Origin: Fimbriimonadales bacterium
GTDB lineage: Bacteria; Armatimonadota; Fimbriimonadia; Fimbriimonadales; GBS-DC
Reading direction: 5' to 3'
DNA length: 5,564 nucleotides
Assembly (NCBI GenBank): GCA_025060055.1
Contig: JANXCK010000079.1
Span: forward strand, 1 to 5,564
A model generated the notes under the pieces. The model was not told where the DNA came from. It ran no database searches and worked only from the letters and a program-made list of their open reading frames with translations. Positions 1 through 5,265 of this stretch are shown one piece after another; the stretch's first letter is position 1, and every line of letters begins with the position of its first letter. Position numbers and translations under genes: made by a program.

Positions 1-44
1 TCCCCTACACGCTTTGACAGGCACCAACTTTGTGGCAGTTTAGC

Positions 45-133
45 CCCCCTCCGTAAGGTTCCCCCCGCTCCGCGAGGGGAACCGAGAGAAACGCTCGGTT
101 CCCCCTTGCTAAGGGGGAACCTGCAGGAGGGGG
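45..133. repeat. 89-nt nested palindrome (REP/MITE-like intergenic element)
   Basis: Seen directly: CCCCCTCC (45-52) pairs with GGAGGGGG (126-133); GGTTCCCCC (57-65) pairs with GGGGGAACC (113-121); GGGGAACCGAG (76-86) pairs with CTCGGTTCCCC (94-104) around a 7-nt loop. The word GGTTCCCC and its complement occur four times, so alternative folds exist: one long interrupted hairpin, or two short ones (57-64 with 76-83, and 98-105 with 113-120). The symmetry is strand-neutral. No coding potential and no T-run follow it. Elements of this style are usually dispersed intergenic repeats, but only one copy lies in this window, so that is inference. Confidence 0.75.
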
Positions 134-267
134 TTCAAAAAGTCCCGCCTTCTGCCTGCGCGTTGAGGCAAAACGATGTACCCTTACTAGGGCTGGGGGT
201 GAGGGCGACACGGCGTCAGAACTCCCGATTGGTATAAGTTCTTCCAACATAGAATAGGTTCTGTTGC

Positions 268-288
268 GGGTGCGTCGGGAGCGCACCC
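268..288. repeat. Perfect 7-bp GC hairpin
   Basis: GGGTGCG (268-274) and CGCACCC (282-288) form a perfect stem around the 7-nt loop TCGGGAG. Its last base is the first base of the next hairpin (288-320), so the two stack back to back. It lies about 175 nt beyond the dapF stop codon. Without a T-run it is not a standard intrinsic terminator, but it could stabilise an mRNA 3' end. Confidence 0.6.
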
Positions 289-320
289 TTGCAGGGAGGG
301 GCAGGTTCCCCACCTGCAAG
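288..320. repeat. Strong 33-nt hairpin sharing words with the 45-133 palindrome
   Basis: CTTGCAGG (288-295) pairs perfectly with CCTGCAAG (313-320). Inside, GGGG (298-301) pairs with CCCC (308-311) around CAGGTT. The hairpin reuses the words GGTTCCCC, GGAGGGG and CCTGCA found in the upstream palindrome, which hints that both belong to one repeat type. Alternatively it is the 3' end structure of the dapF transcript. It lacks the T-tract of an intrinsic terminator on either strand. Confidence 0.6.
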
Positions 321-462
321 AGGCACTCACCAGTCGCCGCTTCTCGAGCCACACGGTTGACCAGTGAGACGCTAACGCTGCAGAGGCACCTCGCGTAATG
401 TTGGCATCCCCGCCGCAGGGGTACAGAGTCGCTACGCAATCAGACCCTTGAGATAGTTGCGG

Positions 463-1257
463 TCAGTGAAGAGGGGCAATCCATGTGCCCTCGAACACCA
501 AGGTCGCTTCGCCCGTGAGCCACAGCGTGTCGTCGTCGTGCCATTCGACTTGCAACACGCCGCCGGGCGTTCGCACCGAGATACGACGCCTCAAATCGCC
601 TCTCAGCACCCCCGCCACGGCAATCGCGCATGCGCCTGTGCCACACGCTAGCGTCGCCCCTGCGCCGCGCTCCCAGAACCGTGCCTGTACCGAATCGGCA
701 CGCTCCACTTGCGCCACCGACACATTTGTGCGTTCGGGGAACAGCGGATGATACTCGATTTGGGGTCCGAGCGTTTCCAGCGGCAATGCCTCTATGTTAT
801 TCACGAACGCCACTGCGTGAGGCGCACCAGTGTCTACAAGGAAGAATTCCAGCCCGTCTATCGTTGCGCTCCGATTGGCGACTCTCGGACGCCCCATCTC
901 AACGGTGAAGCGTCCATCGGCTTGGCGAAAGACTCCCCGAATGCCCGCGCCTGTCTCTACGGTGAGACAGGCAGTGGAAAGACGATGGTACTCGAACAGG
1001 TAGCGTGCGAAGCAGCGAATACCGTTGCCGCACATCGGCGCTTCGGAGCCGTCCGCGTTCAGGATGCGCATGCGGTAATCCGCGACGGATGACGCCTCCA
1101 CCAAGAGCAGACCGTCTGCGCCCACACCGAACCGACGGTCGCACAGGCGCCGCGCCAAGGCTGCCAGCTCAGTCTCAGGCAGGGACTGCTTGAGTGTATC
1201 CAGCAGCACAAAATCGTTGCCTGCACCGTGCAGTTTGTAGAACCGAGGCGGGTTCAC
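463..1257 (-). CDS. dapF: Diaminopimelate epimerase DapF
   Basis: Interconverts LL- and meso-2,6-diaminopimelate in the cytoplasm, a late step of lysine and peptidoglycan-precursor synthesis; the enzyme needs no cofactor. The 264-residue product is near the family's usual 270-280. It shows the N-terminal KLHGAGNDF motif (residues 8-16), the first catalytic cysteine C76 in MCGNGIR, TGAPHAV (143-149), and ERGAG followed by ACGTGACA with the second catalytic cysteine C205. Both cysteines and the flanking glycines are intact, so the enzyme should be active. The start is GTG at 1257, chosen because [16 protein letters not shown] matches the family N-terminus. This GTG overlaps the hfq stop as GTGA, and GAGGA abuts it directly, too close for an ordinary Shine-Dalgarno site. 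Translation therefore probably depends on ribosomes finishing hfq. It is the last gene of the miaA-hfq-dapF operon. Confidence 0.97.
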   Translation of the reverse strand: MNPPRFYKLHGAGNDFVLLDTLKQSLPETELAALARRLCDRRFGVGADGLLLVEASSVADYRMRILNADGSEAPMCGNGIRCFARYLFEYHRLSTACLTVETGAGIRGVFRQADGRFTVEMGRPRVANRSATIDGLEFFLVDTGAPHAVAFVNNIEALPLETLGPQIEYHPLFPERTNVSVAQVERADSVQARFWERGAGATLACGTGACAIAVAGVLRGDLRRRISVRTPGGVLQVEWHDDDTLWLTGEATLVFEGTWIAPLH

Positions 1258-1520
1258 TCCTCGAACTCAGTTTCGGGTTGCGCCTGTCGTGCCGAAGGTC
1301 CGTAGCCAGGCACGGGACGCGAGGGCACAATTGAGGTGATAGCGTGTTTGTAGACCAACTGCACAGGCTTGCCAGGGCTTTCCAACAATACAGTGAAAGC
1401 ATCGAAGCCGCGTACCGTGCCGCGCAGTTGTAGCCCGCCACTCAGGTAGATCGTCACACCGATCCCTTCCTTGCGCACCTGATTTAAAAACATATCCTGC
1501 AGGTTAATCGCCTTCGGCAT
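1254..1520 (-). CDS. hfq: RNA chaperone Hfq
   Basis: Sm-like protein whose hexamer binds sRNAs and mRNAs and promotes their pairing. The 88-residue product has Q8 and D9 of the proximal face, Y25 and F42, the Sm1 core with [18 protein letters not shown] (31-48), and the Sm2 motif [10 protein letters not shown] (57-66) with K58 and H59. The core resembles Firmicute Hfq (LRGxVxGFDxFTVLLES.GK), while [13 protein letters not shown] is closer to the proteobacterial form. The loop before YKHA is one residue longer than I recall for Bacillus Hfq. The rim patch is RK (16-17), weaker than the arginine-rich rim of E. coli. A tail of about 20 residues ends in acidic ETEFEE. The ATG start at 1520 has a good Shine-Dalgarno site, AGGGAGGG (1535-1528), with 7-nt spacing, inside the 3' end of miaA. 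The gene overlaps miaA by 17 nt and dapF by 4 nt. Confidence 0.97.
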   Translation of the reverse strand: MPKAINLQDMFLNQVRKEGIGVTIYLSGGLQLRGTVRGFDAFTVLLESPGKPVQLVYKHAITSIVPSRPVPGYGPSARQAQPETEFEE

Positions 1521-2445
1521 TGCTAAGCCCTCCCTGCTCCATCAGCAGTGCTTCAATAAGTTGCGCCGTCTTCTGGCTGCCTTGGCTCGCGTCGATCCAG
1601 CGAACGCTCGGCTCTTTACGAAACCAAGTCATCTGACGCTTTGCGAACCGCCGTGTATCGCGTTTCCAGAGTCGTACCGCCTCGTGCCACGAGACGCGCC
1701 CCTGAATATACCCTATCAGATGGCGGTAGCCCAACCCTTTCAGAGCAGGCTGCTCAGGATTATACCCCTTTTGCAACAGACGATGTACCTCCTCCAGCAT
1801 CCCGCAGGCAATCATTTGGTCGACGCGCTGGTCGATGCGCTGGTAGAGCAGGTCGCGGGGCATGGTCAGCCCAATCTTGAGGGCAGGCAACTCCGCCTCC
1901 GATTGGGATTGCCACTGGCTGATGGGCATGCCCGTCATCTCATACACTTCCAGAGCGCGTGTGATGCGCACGGCGTCGTTCGGATGGATTCGCGCCGCTG
2001 CGATGGGGTCAATCTGCTGCAGTCGCGCGTGCAGGGCGGGCGCACCGACGCGTGCTACCTCCGCTTGCCAGCGAGCGCGCACTTCAGGATCCGTCGGCGG
2101 AGGCGCGAGGCTGAAACCGTGCAGCAGCACGCGAATGTACAGCCCCGTGCCACCGACGATAAACACGTGCTTGCCCCGCGCTTGGATGTCTCGAATTGCC
2201 TGCAACGCCAGCTCACGAAACTTCGCAGCGGTGAACACTTCGTCAGGGTCAGCGACATCGATTAGGTGGAAGCGCACGCGCCGCTGCGCTTCAGGCGTGG
2301 GTTTGGCAGAGCCGATATCCAATCCCCGATACACTGCGCTCGAATCGGCGGAGACAATCTCGCCGTTCCATCGCTCTGCCAGCAGGATGCCCACCTCGGT
2401 TTTGCCTGTGGCAGTCGGACCGAGAATCACAATCAGCGGTTGCAC
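1504..2445 (-). CDS. miaA: tRNA dimethylallyltransferase MiaA
   Basis: Transfers the dimethylallyl group from DMAPP to N6 of A37 in tRNAs reading UNN codons (i6A37), improving decoding fidelity; acts in the cytoplasm. The 313-residue product is full length. It has the P-loop GPTATGKT (9-16), [18 protein letters not shown] (32-49) with catalytic-region D34, VGGTGLY (97-103), the tRNA-binding segment [22 protein letters not shown] (151-172), and the C-terminal [13 protein letters not shown] and [14 protein letters not shown] signatures (234-246, 265-278). The start is GTG at 2445, with [16 protein letters not shown] matching the family and a weak GAAGAG about 9 nt upstream. An in-frame TAG at 2454-2452 ends the coiled-coil frame just two codons before this start. 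It is the first well-supported gene of the operon, and the miaA-hfq pairing is widely conserved in bacteria. The residue after DSS is A where many homologues have Q, but E. coli also lacks Q there. Confidence 0.97.
   Translation of the reverse strand: MQPLIVILGPTATGKTEVGILLAERWNGEIVSADSSAVYRGLDIGSAKPTPEAQRRVRFHLIDVADPDEVFTAAKFRELALQAIRDIQARGKHVFIVGGTGLYIRVLLHGFSLAPPPTDPEVRARWQAEVARVGAPALHARLQQIDPIAAARIHPNDAVRITRALEVYEMTGMPISQWQSQSEAELPALKIGLTMPRDLLYQRIDQRVDQMIACGMLEEVHRLLQKGYNPEQPALKGLGYRHLIGYIQGRVSWHEAVRLWKRDTRRFAKRQMTWFRKEPSVRWIDASQGSQKTAQLIEALLMEQGGLSNAEGD
1528..1535 (-). promoter_or_regulatory. Shine-Dalgarno site of hfq inside miaA
   Basis: AGGGAGGG on the minus strand lies 7 nt before the hfq ATG and within the last codons of miaA. 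It is the strongest ribosome site in the operon, whereas dapF has none at normal spacing and miaA only a weak one. It fixes the hfq start at 1520 and suggests hfq can be translated independently of miaA. Confidence 0.7.
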
Positions 2446-2451
2446 TGTGCG

Positions 2452-2598
2452 CTACTCTTCTGGGTTGATACCGCGTTCCTGCAGGATGCGTCGCAGGCGT
2501 TCCAGTTCGGCTTGCGCTTGCTCGCGCAGCCGCCGTTCCTGCTCGACACGCTGGCGTTCGCGCTCGATCGCTTGCTCTAACGCCTCCCGCAACTCCAA
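2452..2598 (-). pseudogene. Coiled-coil C-terminal remnant, Uma2-like
   Basis: A 48-codon frame ends in TAG two codons before miaA and lies in the same frame as miaA. It encodes an almost pure charged coiled coil rich in E, R and Q (ALEQAIERERQRVEQ, then AELERLRRILQERGINPEE). Such heptads closing on RERGI(D/N)P(D/E) are typical of the C-terminal tails of Uma2-family (DUF820, PD-(D/E)XK-fold) proteins, as I recall them. The catalytic N-terminal part is absent: upstream in frame there is a TAA at 2607, then the divergent protease gene. The only possible starts are TTG codons at 2598 and 2592. The alternative is a genuine small coiled-coil protein, possibly translated from a near-leaderless TTG, because the predicted transcript start falls close to 2597. 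I favour a truncated remnant. Confidence 0.45.
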
Positions 2599-2603
2599 AA
2601 AGG

Positions 2604-2633
2604 ATTATACCCCGCAACTTTACAGCTTCTGAA
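2604..2633 (-). promoter_or_regulatory. Sigma-70-like promoter of the miaA-hfq-dapF operon
   Basis: On the minus strand a perfect -10 TATAAT lies at 2609-2604. TTCAGA at 2633-2628 is a 4-of-6 match to the -35 consensus with 18-bp spacing. The transcript would start near 2597, giving a leader of about 150 nt that contains the coiled-coil frame. No other comparable -10 was noticed upstream of miaA. The -10 overlaps an in-frame stop at the upstream edge of the coiled-coil remnant, so the promoter may have arisen at a recombination junction. Confidence 0.55.
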
Positions 2634-2671
2634 AACCCGATTGTGAGGAAAAACTTCATGGGGAGGACTTG

Positions 2672-4774
2672 ATGCGCAGTGGCTGGGCTTTGTTGGGGCT
2701 GACGCTGGTTGCGAGCGCGTGGGCACAGGGCGTTCTGCCGCCGCGAATAGCTTACGACGCAGAACGCAACGCCTACTATGTAGCCGACGAGCTGGTCGTT
2801 GGACTGGAACCCGCAGGCGCAACGGCACTGGCGCAGCAAGCGATTCGCTGGGTCGGGCGACTGCAGGAGGTGAATGTGCCACTTCGCTCGCAACTGGTGC
2901 GCGTGGAACCGCACCTGAATCCGAACAATGTGCGCGAATTCCTGCTCGCTCTGCCAGGCGTGCGGTATGTGGAGCGGAATTACCTCGCCTTTGCGTGCAG
3001 CATCCCGAACGACCCCTTGTTTGCGCATCAGTGGGGACTGACGCGCATTCAAGCCTCGCAAGCGTGGGCGATTTGGCAGCCGCAGCGCACTGTCTACATC
3101 GCGATTGTAGACACAGGCGTTGACGGAGCGCATCCAGACCTATCCCAGAAGATGCGTCGCCACAGCAACGGCGCGATTTACGGCTATAACGCGCTCGCAA
3201 ACAGCGCGAATGCATATGACGGGCACGGACACGGCACACACTGCGCGGGTATTGCCGCCGCGCAGATAGGCAACGGGATGGGGATTGCAGGCGTGGCAGG
3301 CTGGAACCCTGCCTTGCCCGCTGCGCAGCAGTTCGTGCAGGTGATGCCTGTCAAGGTGTTGAACGATCAAGGCTACGGCAGCTTCTCGGATGTGGCGCGT
3401 GGCGTGGTGTGGGCAGCAGACAATGGGGCGCAGGTGATTAGTCTGAGCTTGGGTGGCACGGCAGGCACGCAGCAACTGGCAGATGCCGTGAACTATGCAT
3501 GGAATCGCGGTTGCCTGGTGGTCGCCGCCGCTGGCAACAACGGCAACAACGCGCCGTTTTACCCCGCAGCCTACGAAAACGCTGTCGCAGTCGCTGCGAC
3601 TGACCCCGCCGATCGGCTGACCAGCTTCTCGCAGTTTGGGGCATGGGTGGACATCGCCGCGCCAGGTGAAGGCATTCTCTCGACGGTATTAGGCGGGGGC
3701 TACCAGAGCTGGAGTGGCACCTCGATGGCATGCCCACACGTGGCAGGTGCGGCGGCACTCATCTGGGCGCATGTGCCCAGCCTCACAAACCGCCAACTGC
3801 GGACGGTCTTGGAGAATAACGCAGACCCGTACCAGCCTCACTGGTACGGCGGGATTGGCGAGGGCAAGGGACGCCTGAATGTGTGGCGCGCTCTGCAGGC
3901 TGCAATCGAGCTGAGCAACATGCCCACGCTGAGCCAGCTGAACCTCTTATCAAGCAGTGTGCAAGCAGGTGGGACGGTGCATGGCACGGTCACGCTCAGC
4001 CGTGCTGCCAGCGCAGGTGGCGTCATCGTGCAGTTGCAAAGCAGCAATCCGAGCCTCGCTTGGTGCGCCGAAACGATTGTGATTCCGCAGGGGCACTCCA
4101 CAGGAGCATTCACTGTCACCACGCATCCAGCGGGCGTAGGCAGTGTGGTGATTAGCGCGACTGCAGGCGGGATTACGCGCTCAGCAACGCTGCAGATAAC
4201 GCCTGCGTTTTATGTGCAAGCGGTCTCGCTCGTACCCACGACGGTTATCGGCGGGCAGTCCGTCGTGTTCACTGTGCATCTGAACGCGCCTGCGCCTGCA
4301 GGCGGGCTTCAAGTCGCCTTGAGCAGCAGCGCCATGCCCGCTACCTTGCCCGCGAGCATTACGGTTCCCGAAGGGCGCAGCACAGCGAGCGTGCGCGTGG
4401 CGACCAACGCCGTGTCCGCCACCACACGAGTCGCGTTGACCGCCTCGTTGCATGGATCGCAGGCAAGTGCAGAGCTGACCATCTATCCGCCAGCTCCCGT
4501 TTCGCTGACGGTCTCGCCGTCCACTGTGCGGGGCGGGCAGTCAGCGACGGCAACCCTCGTCCTGAGCCACAACGCGCCCGCCGACGGCTTGCATGTGCGC
4601 ATCAGCAGCAGCCATCCAAACCGACTGCGCCTGCCGCAATCGGTTTATGTGCGTCCTGGTGCGCGCACTGCTCAGTTCACGGTGCAGACGCTCAGCGGGC
4701 GCATCCCCGCGAATGTGACTATCACGGTCGCAACCGACAGCGGAGCGCGTTCGGCAACGCTGGGAGTGCGCTAA
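2672..4774 (+). CDS. Secreted subtilisin-like (S8) serine protease with three C-terminal repeats
   Basis: Exported endopeptidase of 700 residues, with order as follows. A signal peptide spans 1-18 (R2, hydrophobic core, AWA|QG cleavage). The prodomain spans about 19-110; DELVVGLEPAG and LPGVRYVERNYLAFA resemble fervidolysin/I9-type prodomains. The catalytic domain spans about 111-412, with D147 in AIVDTGVDGAHPDL, H190 in GHGTHCAG, oxyanion N289 in AAAGNNGN and S351 in GTSMACPHVAG. Three Ig-like repeats then run to the C-terminus. All catalytic residues are intact. The sequence ends within the last repeat, with no membrane anchor, sorting signal or autotransporter domain. The start is ATG at 2672, with GGGGAGG (2660-2666) 5 nt upstream; a TTG directly before it is less likely. 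A possible plus-strand -35, TTTACA (2619-2624), lacks a good -10. It is transcribed away from the miaA operon and converges on the PIN remnant, overlapping it by 53 nt. The likely role is extracellular protein degradation (inferred). Confidence 0.95.
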   Translation: MRSGWALLGLTLVASAWAQGVLPPRIAYDAERNAYYVADELVVGLEPAGATALAQQAIRWVGRLQEVNVPLRSQLVRVEPHLNPNNVREFLLALPGVRYVERNYLAFACSIPNDPLFAHQWGLTRIQASQAWAIWQPQRTVYIAIVDTGVDGAHPDLSQKMRRHSNGAIYGYNALANSANAYDGHGHGTHCAGIAAAQIGNGMGIAGVAGWNPALPAAQQFVQVMPVKVLNDQGYGSFSDVARGVVWAADNGAQVISLSLGGTAGTQQLADAVNYAWNRGCLVVAAAGNNGNNAPFYPAAYENAVAVAATDPADRLTSFSQFGAWVDIAAPGEGILSTVLGGGYQSWSGTSMACPHVAGAAALIWAHVPSLTNRQLRTVLENNADPYQPHWYGGIGEGKGRLNVWRALQAAIELSNMPTLSQLNLLSSSVQAGGTVHGTVTLSRAASAGGVIVQLQSSNPSLAWCAETIVIPQGHSTGAFTVTTHPAGVGSVVISATAGGITRSATLQITPAFYVQAVSLVPTTVIGGQSVVFTVHLNAPAPAGGLQVALSSSAMPATLPASITVPEGRSTASVRVATNAVSATTRVALTASLHGSQASAELTIYPPAPVSLTVSPSTVRGGQSATATLVLSHNAPADGLHVRISSSHPNRLRLPQSVYVRPGARTAQFTVQTLSGRIPANVTITVATDSGARSATLGVR
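3926..4771 (+). repeat. Three tandem Ig-like protein repeats of about 94 residues
   Basis: Residues 419-511, 512-607 and 608-700 of the protease align as three repeats. Each has S/P-x-x-V-x-GG near its start (GG at 433, 527 and 621, exactly 94 apart), then a strand like TxxLSxxAxAGGxxVxLSSS, a proline-plus-positively-spaced turn such as VPEGRSTASVRV, and a closing strand (ATLQIT, AELTIY, SATLGV). The repeats have diverged at the DNA level. All-beta domains of this kind are common on secreted enzymes for substrate or surface binding; that role is inferred. Repeat 1 carries one extra residue before GG and an unusual cysteine, C465. Confidence 0.85.
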
Positions 4775-5054
4775 TCAGCTTTTGCGGCTGGGAGCGTATG
4801 ATTGTCGTCAGTTGCTCAGCAACGCGCTCATCTACGGGCAGGATTTCCAAGCTCGCGCGTTGCAGCTCCCACTTCTGCATGAGCGCAGGGCTTTGGCGTC
4901 GCGCCAAGCCGCGTGTGAACTCCGCTACCGTCATCGCCGAGATGGTGAACCTGCCGTAGTATGCCAAGTATGCGTCCGCATACTCCAGCACGCGCGGGCG
5001 CACGCCGCGTAGGATGTCGAACCAGATGTCCGTGTCCATCAGCGCTTTCTCCAT
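4722..5054 (-). pseudogene. Truncated PIN-domain toxin (VapC-like)
   Basis: The frame opens as a PIN domain: MEKALMDTDIWFDILRG with D7 and D9, then FTISAMTVAEFTRGLARR with the conserved acidic E45, then ASLEILPVDERVAEQ (68-81). PIN toxins are about 130 residues and next need an acidic D-x-x-IAA helix and a TxDxxF strand. Here the sequence changes to LTTIIRSQPQK and then runs antisense into the 3' end of the protease gene before stopping at residue 110. The last metal-binding acidic residues are therefore missing and RNase activity is not expected. I chose ATG 5054 because the strand before MDTD is part of the fold; ATG 5039, preceded by GGAGAAAG, is an alternative. It lies directly downstream of its antitoxin. 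The fold is a confident call; loss of function is strongly inferred. Confidence 0.65.
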
Positions 5055-5265
5055 CGAAATCTCGCAAGTGGATGCGGGCGCGCTCCGCCATAATCTCACG
5101 CTCAATTTCGTCTAACAGCGCTGCCTCTTCGCGCCAGCTGCCCCAGAATGGGTTGTCCTTAGGCGGCAGGGGCGTGAGTTCCACGCTCACCCGTGCCCCG
5201 TCGGGCAGGTCGGGCGGCGCGTCTAAAACAATCGTGTTGCCGCGCACAGTGCCAGTAAGGCTCAT
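4828..5265 (-). CDS. Antitoxin of a VapBC-like pair, with frame running into the toxin
   Basis: The first 70 residues look like a short antitoxin: a beta-rich N-terminus MSLTGTVRGNTIVLDAPPDL then PDGARVSVEL, resembling the AF2212/DUF104-type antitoxins, followed by an acidic helical tail (WREEAALLDEIEREIMAERARIHL) of the kind that wraps the toxin. An intact partner would be expected to stop near residue 70, next to the toxin ATG at 5054. Instead no stop occurs, and the frame continues for 75 residues out of phase through the PIN gene to a stop at 4828. That extra part is low-complexity out-of-frame reading. A lost stop or frameshift is the simplest explanation. The ATG at 5265 is preferred, with GGTGAG just upstream; GTG at 5274 is possible. 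Family assignment is moderate. Confidence 0.55.
   Translation of the reverse strand: MSLTGTVRGNTIVLDAPPDLPDGARVSVELTPLPPKDNPFWGSWREEAALLDEIEREIMAERARIHLRDFDGESADGHGHLVRHPTRRAPARAGVCGRILGILRQVHHLGDDGSGVHTRLGATPKPCAHAEVGAATRELGNPARR

Larger units (their letters stand above)
1..462. other. Gene-free region downstream of dapF, rich in palindromes
   Basis: No credible gene is present between the window edge and the dapF stop codon. A minus-strand frame stays open through almost the whole stretch, but its translation is mostly read-through of GC-rich palindromes (PPPAGSPLARG-type junk) and has no recognisable domain or good ribosome site. What the region does hold is one long nested palindrome and two adjacent strong hairpins, annotated separately. 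No hairpin is followed by a T-run in the dapF direction, so no intrinsic terminator can be named. No tRNA fold was found: a GGTTCAAAA string near 132-140 resembles a T-loop but has no pairing arms. Confidence 0.7.

Noticed and set aside
126..160. Possible tRNA T-arm (GGTTCAAAA)
   Set aside because: The flanks do not pair and no acceptor, D or anticodon arm is present.
5..439. A 144-residue open frame on the minus strand
   Set aside because: It reads straight through the palindromes, has no domain and no credible ribosome site, and its composition (PPPAGSPLARG) is typical of translated intergenic repeats.
2326..2346. MiaA motif DSSAVY lacking the common Gln
   Set aside because: E. coli MiaA also lacks Gln at this place (DSALIY as I recall it), so it is not evidence of altered function.
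1862..2632. A 256-residue open frame on the plus strand, antisense to miaA
   Set aside because: It is the GC-rich shadow of miaA, with R/S/A-rich composition and no domain.
2669..2671. TTG immediately before ATG as the protease start
   Set aside because: Only about 2 nt separate it from the GGGGAGG ribosome site; the ATG at 2672 is better spaced and the signal peptide is unchanged.
2291..3133. A 280-residue open frame on the minus strand containing MKFFLTIGFSEAVKLRG
   Set aside because: It spans the antisense of the protease and another frame of miaA. The signal-like start at 2659 is followed by meaningless A/R/T-rich sequence.
4811..4823. GTTGC-TCA-GCAAC hairpin as a terminator between protease and PIN genes
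   Set aside because: Only a 5-bp stem with no T-run, and it lies within PIN-homologous codons.
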